Source: Eumeta japonica
Taxonomy: Eukaryota > Arthropoda > Insecta > Lepidoptera > Psychidae
Assembly: GCA_005406025.1 (NCBI GenBank)
Contig: BGZK01000157.1
Location: 124,001-188,000 of the forward strand
Direction of reading: 5' to 3'
Length of the DNA stretch: 64,000 nucleotides
In this document: positions 12,390-25,010 of the stretch, in pieces
Position numbering within the stretch: position 1 is the stretch's first letter
Layout: the number at the start of each line of letters is the position of its first letter
Position numbers and translations under genes: made by a program
Notes under the pieces: generated by a model
The model's input: the letters and a program-made list of their open reading frames with translations, nothing else
Told to the model about the DNA's origin: nothing
The model's database searches: none

Positions 12390-13930
12390 TAAACTTACAA
12401 AACTTATGATCAATGTTTTTCGACTAATACATAGATCAATCGATACACATAAGCATCACTTGAAGCGAGTGAGCGTAGCGGAAGCCGGAAAAATGGTGAT
12501 GAGCACCATATACACCGAAATTATGATATTTAGATCTGACTTAATTTTGTCTGTTTCTGATTCGTATATTACATCACACTTTAAAAACTTTATAAAAAAA
12601 TGTCGTTAAAAAGCCATGAATGCTCTAAGTAGAAAAAACAATTTATCTGTTAGGATATACTTCTCGCTTTTCGTTTCTTATCGTGTAACAATTAATTATC
12701 AAAAGTCATACATGTTCTTGCAAACTGCGTTTGCAAGCTAAAAATAATTTAAGGGTATAAGTTAATTCCCATAATAATACAATATTCGAGAATAGAATCC
12801 TATCACGTAAACAACTCCGCCTCGTACGTTCCAACTACACCTCTGTCAGCGCTCATCATACGTGCTCACATTTTCTTTTATATACATTTCTTTTTGGGGC
12901 GGTATTTACGAGAGCGCAATAAACCTTATATTTGTTTTACATCATTTATTGACTTATATTCGATGAACAGTCTACACTATTGATCAAGGAGGATGAACAC
13001 CTTGCTTTAATAGTTTCTTCGCAAACTAGCGAGTTTTATTTCCACCATCAGAGCATTCACAAACCAAGTGCAATAACGACAAGATTTCAAATGGATCCGT
13101 AGCGATTTATTGTCAATCTTTTCTTCAAAATATATGCCTTCTACTCTCCTCTTGTTCTCTTTCAGTCTTTCCTTGAACTAACAATAGATACATTACTTAA
13201 CAATATTACTACAACTGAAATTATATGATAATATTGGAGCCAAATGAAGCGAAATAAGCTTGCTATGGCGGTAGTGAACGAACACCACACAAAACAAATT
13301 GCTATTTCCTCTGGATTCGAACAATTCAACAACATATTTTACCACCGGTGACCGCAATGACCGCCACCGGAAGCGAAGACACGTCTATAAACAATGTCTC
13401 ATTAAAGCACGTGCTAATTTTATTTTATCAAATATATTAGCACTATTTGCTATTAGGTTATTTTTGTTATTGTTTGTTTTGCGTTATTATTGTCTGAATT
13501 ATTATTTATGTACTGTTTGCTTTTAGTATCACTAAATTCCCATTTTAATTTTTAACGCAATTTTTAAGTAGTTTTTAACAACTTACAGTGTGTAGATCAT
13601 TAATCTTATTCTTACAATTTAATTTGTTTCACTGTGAAAAAACTTTTACGGTCATAAGAAACGAATATTTATTTCTGAGCGAAGTAATTAATAAAACTGT
13701 CAAAAACCCTAATTTTGTCATACATAGTGTAGAATTAGTCAATTTTATTAATAGATATTCCGTTATAGTTAACTATCTGAAGAAGAATTTTACGTAAGGT
13801 TCAGCAATATGATAGTAAATAGAAGGCCATAATAAATACCGTCAGCATTCCTGATGCATACACAGAAAAGTTAACCACATGAATATTAATTTTGTTTAAT
13901 GTATTCTACCCGAAAAAAAATCTAAAACTA
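12390..13930. other. Anonymous AT-rich stretch
   Basis: Nothing recognisable. The segment near 13,330-13,380 (ACCGGTGACCGC, GACCGCCACCGG) is locally GC-rich but too short to interpret. Confidence 0.5.
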
Positions 13931-13936
13931 TTATGT

Positions 13937-14501
13937 TGTTACGGACAACCGCGCTCTTAATGACAATTTGTAAATAAATGTTATATTTTGATTTATAAGA
14001 ACATATAAGAATTAGTTTAAGAATTCTTTTGTGAATATTTGTCTTATTATTACCCGGATAGGGATTAGTTGTAATGAATTATACATTTTGTAATGTTTGT
14101 CTGTTTGTGCATATTTATTGTGTTTTAGTAGAATTTATTGTCTTATTTATTTTTATTGTGTTTTGTCATATTTAATTACAAAATCATTGTGATGTGCATA
14201 TGAGTTGCATATAAAATTGTACCTTGAAGGGGGGGACCAATAAGAGGCCGAGAACTGCGGCCGTCTATACGGTACGACCGCGAATCAGCATACCGAGTGC
14301 ATGTGGCGCTCATGCGTAAAATATGCAAAGTGCGTAGCCACGCTCCTTCGATTTTAATATATGCAGTTCATATGTGCAGGCAGATGCGTCATCTATAAAT
14401 TACAACTGAATTGGTGCATCCGTCGCAGTTGGACTTCGAGGCAATTGTGACGGAAAATTCGAAGTGCGGGCTTACGTGGCGATGCTCAAATCATCGTTAC
14501 A
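13937..14501 (+). mobile_element. Probable solo LTR of an LTR retrotransposon
   Basis: The segment begins TGTTACGG and ends CGTTACA, the TG...CA ends of an LTR with a short imperfect terminal inverted repeat. It is flanked by TATGT on the left and TATAT on the right, a possible 5-bp target duplication with one change. Inside are a CCAAT word (14,239), a GC-richer promoter-like tract and TATAAAT at 14,394. No gag or pol frames lie next to it, so it would be a recombined solo LTR. The nearest AATAAA (14,524) is just outside the proposed end, so the true boundary may be further right. Confidence 0.4.
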
Positions 14502-15190
14502 TATATAGTGCCCATTTCTGGTTCAATAAACATTTAGATCGCTTTGTATAAAAAAAGGCAAATAAATTGGTCTCTGATATCAGAGATATAAAATATACAG
14601 AATATATACTCTATGGTAATTTATTAATGATCACTTACTCGTTATTAGGTTTGATAGTATTTTATGTAGCTTTTAAGAACGTGTGAAAGAACGTGTTTTT
14701 TCAATGAAACTCATTTCTATGCTGTCCAGTTCTTCACCTATTTGAAGAATTTAGACAAAATTGTTAAAACGGAATATTAAATGCCTATAGCACTTTTAAA
14801 GTATCATGGTTTTGAGACTGTATCCCTAAAAAGAAAACAAACGGAAATCTTGTAAAATCACTTATACTCTGTCGTCTATAGTAACAGATTTTTTCCAAAA
14901 GCACTTGAGCGTTGAACTGAAGCATTTATAAATTGAACGAAAAAAGGTAATATTATAAATTTTTAACATGGGGATGCTTAAAAAATATTTTTAGTACTGT
15001 CGATAAGAGATTCGATAAAATAAAGATAAAATTATCAAAAGTGCGCGAAATAACAGATATATGTTGGTTATTAAATTTTGTGAATTGTTGGGATATAAGA
15101 AACTATTACTTGGGATATTTTATATCTGCAAAAGCACATGGAAGATCGTCGGATATAAATAATTTAAACAAAATTTGTCTCTTTTTTGAC
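14502..15190. other. Anonymous stretch
   Basis: A perfect 16-bp palindrome TCTCTGATATCAGAGA lies at 14,571-14,586. Otherwise this is AT-rich DNA with no recognisable gene. Confidence 0.5.
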
Positions 15191-15194
15191 TAAA

Positions 15195-15308
15195 TTCCTT
15201 AACGCCGCTCGCGGAAGACATGAGTTGATAGAAATTGTCACGTAACGAAAAAGCATTATGCCTTTTTCATCGAATGAATGAACGAGAGTCATACTTTTAG
15301 CGACTCTG
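15195..15308 (+). repeat. Dispersed repeat related to the copy at 8,168-8,260
   Basis: It shares an ordered series of words with the 8.2 kb copy (see there), including GAAATTGTCACGTAACGAAA and a terminal CGACTCT. Both copies run in the same orientation. Here the repeat runs directly into a CT microsatellite, which suggests the microsatellite grew from its 3' tail. Confidence 0.65.
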
Positions 15309-15309
15309 G

Positions 15310-15346
<37 letters not shown>
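15309..15346. repeat. (CT)n microsatellite
   Basis: About 18 CT/TC units with a single interruption (TATC) near 15,338. Confidence 0.95.
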
Positions 15347-15599
15347 ACACATGCTAATTGATTCAGTAATGTTGAGAGGGACCCGCGCGTTGCGCAGCGT
15401 TAGGTTTGTTAGCTCTATAACTTTTTTTTTTTAATTTATAATACAATATTTTATAATTGATTTTCAGTAACTGAATCTATGATGTGATCAACAAATCAAA
15501 TTATCTGCATTGTAAAAATGATACATACAGAATAAAATATATTTAGATTTTACTTTGAATTATATTCGGATTTGAGGAAAAAATCTAAGGAAATTCGTT

Positions 15600-16160
15600 C
15601 CCGATGGGATACCTGAACGCACATCTTATTTACATTGTTGACTCTCATGGGTACCGGCAATTTGGGTTATACAGGACTCATAACGAGAAAAATCATGACA
15701 ATGTCCCTCTCGTTACCTGCGTACCAAGGCACGCATCGCTCCATTGTTTCAACGGCGATGATTTGCTGTTCAGAAGTGGAGTGCCTCCTCTCGATAGCTG
15801 ATCGCCCTGACGCTTATACAAGTGGCAACTGGGGATGTGCATCCCACGAGCGTATAACCCAATTCGCCACCCCAGCGGGATTACAAAACGCTCTAAAGAA
15901 GAATGATTCCTATCGCATTAGCGTAATGAACGAATGAAAAAGCGAATGAAAGAGTATCTATAGAGAAACTCCTCTCTGACGACGTCATGTTAAGTCTGCA
16001 GCCTCACATTTTCTTGCCTAATCACCGCTTGCGATAAAATGCCATGGTGATAATGACTTGCCGTCAATAACGACATCCGCATGAGCTGCAGGCAGCTGCG
16101 AGCACCTGAGCAACTAAAGCGACCAAAGGTGGCCACCTTTGTAAATCTATCCTAAAACTA
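15600..16160. other. Moderate-GC segment, unrecognised
   Basis: This stretch is distinctly less AT-rich than its surroundings and holds overlapping plus-strand frames of 65 and 100 codons (15,604-15,937). I recognise no protein family in either. CTGGGGATG at 15,828 and CACCCCAG at 15,867 could pair as a weak stem. It could be an unknown transposon fragment. Confidence 0.3.
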
Positions 16161-19100
16161 ATCACCAAATGGAAACCAAATTTATGAATAGCATACCACA
16201 ACTGGACCACTTCGGTTGTGTACATAATTTCGTAACCTTATTTATTCGCCGTCAAGACGTCCACAATCCTATCTATTCTGTCATTAAAAACTTAAAGCAT
16301 GTGCATAATTCTTCATGCACAAATACGGCACACACTCGACCGTTCTCTGATCCTAAACTTAAATTGAACCAGTAAAATCAAAAAAACAAATTTCAGCGTT
16401 CCTGTCCATCGCCGTTTTCAGAACACATTTTTTCGTTAGTATTTTAAAATATTTTTTTTATAAAATAAATTCAAAAATCACTACTCCTTGTTATTTATTA
16501 AATTGTAATTTGTAACTCTATGTTAATTACTAAAAAAAGGAATCATATTGGTCCAATTCCGTAACAATACACGGTTCTAAATTAGTTCTCTTTCTTTAAC
16601 CGGAGACGACGGAGACCGCCCTCCGGGAGTTATGATACGGTATTTTAACAAAAAAAAAAAAAAACTGCTTCCTTACATGTCGTTAAAACTTCCATGATCG
16701 TCCGGCTGGAAAAATAAATTGCTCTTCAACTTTTAATGGCGCTTTTCAGGCACCACTCCGGGCCTAAGCAATATATGAAACACATATTTAAGAAATACCG
16801 TTATTGCTCCGAGTAATAGCTTCAACGTTAATACGTTATATAAGTTGTTTAAGATTTATAAGATGTTAATATTGAATTCCCTACTGTTACGTAGTTATCC
16901 TCTTGAGTGGTGATCTTCAATCATTATAATTGCAAGGACTTCCCATTATTTATGTATAACAATATTTAATTTGCATAAATATAGTACTTAAAATTTCAAG
17001 TTTTAAGTGGAACTGTTAAGTTTTACGAATTTCAGTTTCAACAAGTTCCTAAGCTTATGAATATTTCAATTAAGTTACTTATAAAAATGAAAAACGAATG
17101 AGTTGTAACACACGAATAGGATATCACGTTCATGACGTAATATGACGGCGTGACTTTGAATGGTGACACACAACGCGGTGCGTCACTAGTGTGGTGCTGC
17201 AGGTGTAAACATATATTATTATATCACGTGTTTATGGATCTAAAAGATTATCAGGACAACAAGAACTTGCATCCATAAAGCAGCCGTGTATATAATTTCA
17301 GTCTGTCTGTTAATTCTCGGTATGGGCCATTATCTGCCGATGTATTATAGCCCATTTTTAGATATGTCGTGGACTGTAAAGCCGTATAAACATTAGGTTG
17401 AAACTATTGTATTAGATTATCTCGCAACGCACTATTCATTCATACAATTTGAGAATACTCTCATCATAACATGTGAAGAGAAGAATAAATCATTGCTACC
17501 TAATTAACTCCGATTGTCTTAGTTGACTACAGAGCTCTAAAAATAGTTTTATTAGGTAATATTGGTACAATAACATGTTTAGTCGATAAATATTTGTACC
17601 GTTTTTGTCAAAAGCCAATGAAAACCGCGCCCTTGATCCGTTTATAAAACGTATTTAAAATATATGTGAACTGAAAATCGTGCACACTAACATATTTGAG
17701 ATTACGTTTTGTGTATCTACTTGTTTATCTCATCAAAATAAAATATATTGGTATTTAATCTCTTCTTTTGGTCCTGTTAAATTTTTTGATCATGTTTCGT
17801 ACTCGCCTGTTTTTATTTGCCTATATTTTTCATATAACTTTTAAAACGCAGGTTTTAATATATATTTTTTTATACAAGACAAAGCAATTTTGACCAAATC
17901 GCAGTGCTTGCGAGCATTTTGGGAGCAGAGCTAACAAGAAAATGTTGGTTAATAAGCGTCGCACACACTAAGTACTCGAATTAAAAAAAAACTAAACCTC
18001 CATGATCAATAATCGAAAAAGCATGAAATTACCTATAGCTGATATAAAACTCAAATCTTTACTCTGAATCCTGTCAAGCAATCTCAAACTTTTAACATAT
18101 ATTTGGAAAGCATGAAACTCATTTTTGCGTCAATGACATTTCCAACTCGTGTCGTGCGCTTTGAGGCACATAACCGGATTGATGAGCAGTGGAACGGGAC
18201 ATCTACTCAAGAAAAAATCTAATAAAAGCATACCTAATCGATAGTCAAGTCAAAGATTGCATTGTAGAAACTGTAATTCTTTAGTGTGACTGACTTAGAA
18301 TTGATATACATTGATGAAGATTCACACAAGTGGGAGGATATTCGATGGCTGTGTTGTATCTGATATTATAATACGAACAATTCTTGTGTATATACCTAAT
18401 TCAGTTCTGAGAAACGACTTAAGATTTTAATAATACTTTGTATTTGGATAAAGTTTCACTTTGCTTTACTTTTAACAACTTAGTTTTCAAAATTGCGTTA
18501 AAATTAAAATCAAATTTAAGTCGATACTATATTAAAAGTAGGCTAAATGTTGTACATTGCATAAATAAGAAAAGACTCAGAAATGCACTTGAGGCTTGAT
18601 ACTTACTAAATATACTAACCACAGCCGTTCACTCTTTATTATAGAATTTGTTCAAGGCTAAAAATCATGATTTTATTGCTACTTCGTTTTAGCTATACAA
18701 CGTAATATGGAAATTCGGATTCGAATTTGAGTCGACATGAAATTCAATTTATAGTAGCTTCATTAGTGAGTTATCTTCATCTTCATTGATACATGTCAAT
18801 ATAACTGTTATGATTAGTTTATTTTATGCCGTCTTAGAAATGCAGCGTCAATTGCAAAAAATGTAAATTTAATTCAGCCCTCCTATGTTACTCTAAAAAC
18901 GATTACTCGTAAAAATCAAGTCTCGAAACCCTTTTGCCTTCAGGGTTAAAATCGATGACCTAAATTGCTTGGTTGTCTCTGTTTAAAACTTCATATAAAA
19001 TTTTCGATTGCTTTTTACTTGTCATTTGGGAAGTACATTTACGTTTTTACTGTAATATAGTCCTGATAACAATTAATTGTGCAATACTTTTTTTTTCAGA

Positions 19101-19490
19101 ATTCCTAGTATAACAAACTTACAGTGTATCTTTGTGTCGTCGACACTATCTTTGACCACCTAAAGATACCGTCATATACTTAATGGAGAAAAGATGACAA
19201 ATGCATGATATACTTTATAATTGTGGATGATTGATTGGAGAAACAAAGTTGCTGATATGAGAGTGTACTGTAGCCTCATCGGTTTTTAGTGGTCTGTGCC
19301 AACAGGTACGCGTGAAATGTGTTTGCATATGTAAAGTCTTGCATCTGTAAAAAGATTATATTTGAGCTATCTGTCATATGCCTCCTTTACACGGACGACT
19401 AAGTAATCCTTATTCTGCCAGTGAGTGAGTTGCAAACGATGGTAATTAAATGGTGAGGATGGTAAAACTAAAAAAAAAACACTTAAGAAA
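16160..19490. other. Anonymous stretch
   Basis: No coding or repeat signature is recognised. A CpG-containing patch at 17,130-17,220 includes TGACGTAA (a CRE-like word) and GCGGTGCGTCAC, and may be regulatory, but nothing further supports it. Confidence 0.5.
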
Positions 19491-19502
19491 AGAGGTAGAA
19501 AA

Positions 19503-20186
19503 GTAAATGTAAGCAAGGCTAAAGTTTTAATGGTGGGAAGAAGCGAAAGCATGCCTGAATATAGAAATTAATAGAATTTAAGAAATAAAATAATTTCTGT
19601 ACTTGGGCAGTCTTTTTATAAATAATAGTTAATATGAGAGAAATATTGAAAAGAGAGTGAATGAGGGAAATAAAGAGAATAAGGCTTTGCTTGCTATTAT
19701 GATTAGTAAAAATGTCTCACGACAAGCGCGCTTTGCCATCAATAATGGAATACTGTTCGTTACTCTTACATACCGTAGCGAAATTTGGGTATAGTGGAAG
19801 AAAAATGCAAATGGAATCAATGCCGTGGAGATGTTATTTCTGCGTACTAGTTGTGGATTAAAAGATAGATGTAAGTGCTTTCAGAGAGTAATGTGGTTTG
19901 AAAGAAGATTTGCTATGATTTGGCTATCAGGAAAAGATTAATGACAGCAGAATGACAAAAAAAAAATCTATAGAGCAAATGCTTGGAAAGGTTATATGGT
20001 AAGGGCCGACCTAAAAAATCATATGCATACCGAATTGGTAAAATATGAAAAAAGGGCCAGGGATTATGCACCCCAAACCGACGTGCTTGCATGAACATAT
20101 TAATGAACGCCAATGAAGCAAGAGAGATATACAAAGATAGTACCATCTGGAAATCTATAACTTATCCTTTTGGGAAATATGCATAA
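19503..20186 (+). mobile_element. Non-LTR retrotransposon fragment, family B (C-terminal region)
   Basis: The plus strand reads VNVSKAKVLMVGRSESM, then after frame breaks IEKRVNEGNKENKALLAIM, SKNVSRQARFAINNGIL, NAVEMLFLRTSCGLKDRC and, near the end, NEAREIYKDSTIWKSI and YPFGKYA before a stop at 20,184. The order is that of a reverse-transcriptase C-terminal segment I recall as abundant in moth genomes, ending in a SEAREICKDR...YPSGK-type tail. Frameshifts and stops (for example after SEIWV) make it inactive. The RT catalytic core is not present, so this is a 5'-truncated insertion. Two further copies lie at 50,578-51,035 (minus) and 59,160-59,485 (plus). Confidence 0.8.
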
Positions 20187-20429
20187 ATTTATTTTATTAT
20201 TACATAAACTTAACTCAATATCTCTTTACAAGCTAGGTAATTCACAACGCAGTATTTTGTAACGTGGTGCGCACGCACTGTGCTTCAAACCGTAATTCTA
20301 CCGTCAAAATCATTGAAGCAATTACAGCTTCAATAAAAGTGAATTTAATGTACCAGGAAACATAAATTGACTTAGGGCCTCGAATAAAGGCCTAGCTTTC
20401 TAATATTATTTAGGTATGCATACTTTAAA

Positions 20430-20680
20430 ACCTGACACCGCGTCGAAATTAATTACCTTCGTGAAACCTTGCCGGGTCATTGGGAATGAAAACAATACAC
20501 CCAGATCACAAACATTGCCCGTCAAAGTAAATATTTGAAACGAAAACAAATGTTTGTTTGCCGCGTCTGATGTCCTAAGCTAACAGCGTTCGCCGCGAGG
20601 GAGGGGGAATGGAAGGGCGGCGGGAGGAGCGAGATAACACCTATCTGAGGTTCGATCATCAGATACTTCAGTTTCGTAAA
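20430..20680. promoter_or_regulatory. Possible conserved regulatory block
   Basis: The block has no transposon signature and contains clustered factor-like words: AATTAATTA (homeodomain type, 20,449), TGTTTGTTTG (forkhead type, 20,550) and a GC-rich GGGAGGGGG/GGGCGGCGGGAGG run (20,600-20,630). The mix of balanced composition and motif density resembles an enhancer. This is inference from composition only. Confidence 0.25.
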
Positions 20681-20689
20681 ACGCTTCAT

Positions 20690-21820
20690 GGTCTACCTAA
20701 ATAACTCGATATTAATCGATCAAAAATTTTCACTTCTGTTCACTCTGATATAGATAAATTAAAATTAGACGGATAAATTATGTAGATAGATAGAAAAATA
20801 TAAGTATTTATATACGTACATTGTATACATATACTTTGAAAATATTTCTCAAAAACTCATTGCGAGTGACGTAAGAAGTGCAAAAGAATACAAAAACATT
20901 TTTCTTCAAAACTTTGTCTGTTTATTTGTTTGTTTGAACGGATAATCTTTAAAATTTTCTGAATGAAATTTCATGGCGTTTTCATGGAAAATTTGAACGT
21001 AACTTGGGGCAAACATACAGACTTTGTTTTATCAAAATTAATTAAAGGAATATTGCATGATATCGAAAAATAATTTTGACACTTATGAAGCAGCGGACAC
21101 TTGTTAGTGTTTTGAAAAGAGTTTGTAAACTTGGAATATTCACGATACCCACTCTACCCGTTTCTAATCGTAACAATCCGTTTTTCCGTTGCTGATCGAA
21201 TTTTATGCAAAAAATAAATAACTTAATCTAAAACATAGTATTTATGTAAAAGCTAATGTAATTGTTCTTGTGGAGCGAATACGTTATTGAAACAAAATAT
21301 ATTTAAAAGTACGTCGTATCGTAATTCTTTGGACTTCATTCATTAATCAATTATACGTAGCTTGACTAGTCGTCAGAGTGGTACACAAAATAGCCTTTGA
21401 ATAAAAAGCATTAGTGAAAAAATAGAAAACCTTTTTTCTTTAGTGTCAGAATCTTTTTTGTAATTTTAATACTCATTTTCTTAAAATATTTTATTCAGTC
21501 CATGATATTTTTTGTTTATTTTTACATATATATTTTTTTTCATTCTTATTAAAAATCCTACATAAAATATGTAAATAACCTTATGAACTCTTATAAATAT
21601 TTATTAAAAAACGAAAAGAAGTGTTAAAGAAAGTGGATCAAGGAAATAAAAGAGGATCGAAATATTAAGTCAGAGATTTTTTTTTTGGTTTTGATAAGTT
21701 AGAAAGTCGCAGTAAAAGTTTTTTGGTTGTGTTATTTGTATTTAGATAGTTTTGATATAATTAGAGAGACGACATTTTTACAAAATAATGGTGTCCCACC
21801 ATTTTACTATTGTTTTTCCG
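20690..21820. other. Anonymous AT-rich stretch
   Basis: Nothing recognisable. The last 200 bp may be the 5' untranslated part of the mariner element that follows, but I cannot see terminal inverted repeats. Confidence 0.5.
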
Positions 21821-21829
21821 TTTACCTAA

Positions 21830-22665
21830 ATGAGTGAATCTAATGCAGAAATGCGATATATTTTGAAGTTTTATTACAAAAAAGAGAAAACTGCGAGGCA
21901 AGACGAGAAAAAAATTCATAACGTTTGTGAATCTAATGCGTTGACCGTAAGAGTAACACAAAACTTGTTCAAGCGTTTTCAGTCCGATAATTTAGATGTC
22001 AAAGATGAACCTCACTCTGGTCAACCTGTTCCAGATAAAGTCCATGCCGTTTTGGAAAAAGTAGAATAAGATCGACATATTAATTGCTACGACATAGCTA
22101 AAAAGCTAGGGATTGAAGACAAAAACAATTTCGAGCTATTTGAAAAAAGCTGGATATACAAAAAAGTTCGATACTTGGGTCCCACACTTATTCACTGAAA
22201 GTAATCTAATGAATCGTGTCGTGTAATTGTGTACTCATTTGCGATTCTCCATTGAAACATAAAGAAACCGAACCGTTTTCATTACTGATGATGAAAAATA
22301 GATTACCTACAACAAGTATGTACGAAAAAGATCATGGTCAAAAGGCAAGCATGCTCCACAGACTATAGCGAAATTCGGATTCACTTGCAATAAGTTTATG
22401 CTATGGTATGGTGGGATTGAAAGGCCATCACTCATTATGAACTTTTACCGCCGAGCAAAGCCATCAATCCGGATCTCTACTGCCAACAATTGACACTTAA
22501 GCAAGCAGTAGAAAAAAAACAGACAGAATTGATCAACAGAAAGGGTGTGGTTTTTCACCATGATAACACCAGACCACACACACTTTAGCCACTCAGCAAA
22601 TATCGAGAGAGTTTGGTTAGGAAGTGTTAATGCGTACACCATATAGCCCTGACCTTGCATCATCC
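21830..22665 (+). pseudogene. Mariner transposase remnant 1 (cecropia/Hsmar1-like lineage)
   Basis: An ATG opens a frame (21,830-22,069) with the mariner DNA-binding N-terminus: ESNAEMRYILKFYYKKEK, a RFQSDNLDVKDEPHSGQP linker and DKVHAVLEKVE. After a stop come DRHINCYDIAKKLGI, KKAGYTKKFDTWVPHLFTE, ITDDEK with the following Trp changed to a stop, YNKYVRKRSWSKGKHAP, VFHHDNTRPHT and YSPDLA. The first catalytic Asp (DDEK) and the second (HHDN) are both visible, but several stops and frameshifts separate them. Mariner transposases are about 345 residues and use a D,D34D triad; this copy loses similarity after YSPDLA, so its end is missing or replaced. Lineage is judged from remembered cecropia-type sequences. 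It is inactive. Confidence 0.88.
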
Positions 22666-22669
22666 GTAC

Positions 22670-23236
22670 AAATTGTACGTATGTTGGTAAATTATTTATT
22701 ACGTGATGCTGATTATTATTACAATGTTTAATTTTTGTGTACAAGAACCACCTCTCTGGATAAGAATTCAATTTACCATGAAGCCATGTGTTTGACCTGA
22801 TCTCCTTGCAGATAGAACCCAGTTAGTGACCACGTAACTTTCGATGAACAGCTGTGATGCCTATCAAGCTTGATCACTTATCTCCGGTACTTTTAAGCAT
22901 AGCACCACTGAAATAGTTCAAATGCGAAAGGGGTAATTCAGTATCTCGGTTAACAAACATTTTCTCAAATTTAGGGACAGATCCCGGGAGTCAGTGCTCG
23001 GTCAGGCAAATGAACTGACAACCTGAAATATAGCTATTTATTAGGAAATCTGCACAAATGAAAGAGAATATAAGAATTAATTGCCCTCCTAATTTTTTTC
23101 TTTTATTGAGGTAAATGCTACTTCCTTATTTTTTTCGGCGGACCCTTCACGTCCTCGCTTTAATTCAATATTGCTATTTGTTATCACATTCATGTAACAA
23201 CACATATGTGCAACATAATTAAAATTTAAAAAGAAT

Positions 23237-23240
<4 letters not shown>
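22670..23240. other. No gene recognised
   Basis: A short palindromic GTACAAATTGTAC (22,666-22,678) marks where mariner similarity is lost. The rest is anonymous. Confidence 0.4.

Positions 23241-23241
<1 letters not shown>

Positions 23242-23284
<43 letters not shown>
23242..23284. repeat. (TA)n microsatellite
   Basis: About 20 alternating TA units without interruption, 35 bp upstream of a long AT hairpin. Confidence 0.95.
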
Positions 23285-23287
<3 letters not shown>

Positions 23288-23320
23288 AACAGTAACCCAA
23301 TTTACGTCAGGAACTTAAAT

Positions 23321-23371
23321 AATCATATTAAAATAAATTAATTAAATAGATTAATTTATTTTAATATGATT
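23321..23371. repeat. Perfect 21-bp inverted repeat (AT hairpin)
   Basis: The arm at 23,321-23,341 (AATCATATTAAAATAAATTA plus A) is exactly reverse-complemented at 23,351-23,371, with a 9-nt spacer. One more flanking pair (23,320/23,372) also matches. It sits beside the TA microsatellite, so the whole of 23,242-23,372 is prone to secondary structure. Confidence 0.95.
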
Positions 23372-23379
23372 AATTGAAT

Positions 23380-24445
23380 CATCTGCCAATGAACATCAAA
23401 TGATCAATCCAATTAGTCAATTTTTAGTTAAAGAGTTAAATGAAGCCATAAATAACCAACATCATGGCTAACCAGTCAAATCACCCTTGCTTCATATAAT
23501 CAACTAAAGTGAGATATATAATCATCATACCTAATTCAAATCATATCCAAAGTCTATCAAAACTATATCCTATAATGTAACTCATGGCATTAATATAAAA
23601 TTATCTCTATAACAAGATGTGAACAAAACATGATAATACAATAAGCGTAGTGGAATGTATATAAATTTATAACAGAATCTTAATTTTCCTTTTGGAAAGC
23701 TCCGGACAGACAAAGCAGTGCCAATTTCTTATAGGAGAAAAATATATGATGTACGTTCCTTTTTTATGAATAGTCTAGCACTGCTTTTAAACAACGACAC
23801 ATTCGTGACAATTTCTGTGAACCGAAAAGTTTCTTTCATCTGATGTTTTTTTTTATTTGCTTTTTTATGAACTTGAAATATAATTTGGTATTTTTTATAC
23901 ATCTATGAATCCGTTTGTCCAGAAGGCCTTGACAAATGGACAAAAAGAAAAACCAAAGGACATCAAAATGATTATATAAGGTTATTTTTTAAGATAAGTA
24001 TTGAGTTACGAAATTTTAAAATCTATATAAGTATTGGAAAGAACGATGCAAAGTCAACAGCATAGAAATTACCATTATTACCATCATCAAATTCATATTA
24101 ATATGCGAAAAAAGAAGTACTAGCAAAGAAATAAATTTAACGACTTACGTGTAGTATCTTAACATCACCATATCCCATTAAAACTATTAAGTTTCCTTAA
24201 TAACGTCACATTAATAATAGTATATATTGTTATGGCATTCTGTCTTAACGAATTTGAAATGGTCAAATTAAAATGCGTGTAATCCGCATTTTAACTTATC
24301 GCAACCAACCAACTTACTATTCACAACAGACGAGTCGCTACGATAAAATGTGTGTGTTAAATCATAAACGCAGAATACAAAACTTTCGACCCCTTTGCTA
24401 AAAAAAATACAACTTAATTAAGAACCTCCTACTTTTTTGAAGTTT
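23380..24445. other. Anonymous AT-rich stretch
   Basis: No recognisable gene or repeat. A short inverted pair TTTGTCCA/TGGACAAA lies near 23,910-23,942. Confidence 0.5.
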
Positions 24446-24449
24446 ATGA

Positions 24450-25010
24450 ATTAAAATATCTTTATTGATATTTTAATGTCAAACTAAATTAAATACCTCT
24501 ATTCAAAAAAATATGACAAGCATAAAACAGGAAATAGCATACATAGAGCACAGAGCCAAGAAATTAATTCACTACTTATATAGTGGACTGACCTGTAAAC
24601 ACATTTTATTTCTAGCACAGCTCCTGTCGATCATTATTTTTTGTAAGCATTTCACTATTTTTTTTTTTGTGTATTTGTTTTCCATTCACACATTAAGGTA
24701 CTGGAATTAAGTAATAATGTCCTTAAATTTCCTTCTAAGAGAGACCTCCAAGGTCTAATTCGCAAATCGTGCGAACGACTCGCTTCTGCAGCACGAAAAT
24801 TCTACAACACGCACGGAATATCCGCAGAGCAGGACGTCGTGTGACATCGGAATATGGAAACAGTTAAAATAAATTAATATAACGGTTATGATAAATTGCA
24901 TATCATATCAACTGTACAGGTAGATATAAGTTTTCGCCAAACCCACCGATGTGAGGACCCCACTGAAGCTTGTTATCTTTGTATTTCGCATTAACAAACT
25001 CCAATTCTTT
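24450..25010 (-). mobile_element. Family A non-LTR fragment, 3'-end copy
   Basis: On the plus strand this copy shares an ordered series of words with three others (26.0-26.3, 42.3-42.6 and 56.0-56.25 kb): CTGCAGCACGAAAAT, CATCGGAATATGGAAACAG, TTTTCGCCAAAC, then GATGTGAGGACCCCA. It begins with an A/T-rich word that reads AATAAAGATATTTTAAT on the minus strand, the expected 3' end. It lacks the RT core and is a 5'-truncated insertion. A hairpin ATTAAAATATC/GATATTTTAAT lies at 24,450-24,477. Confidence 0.65.
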
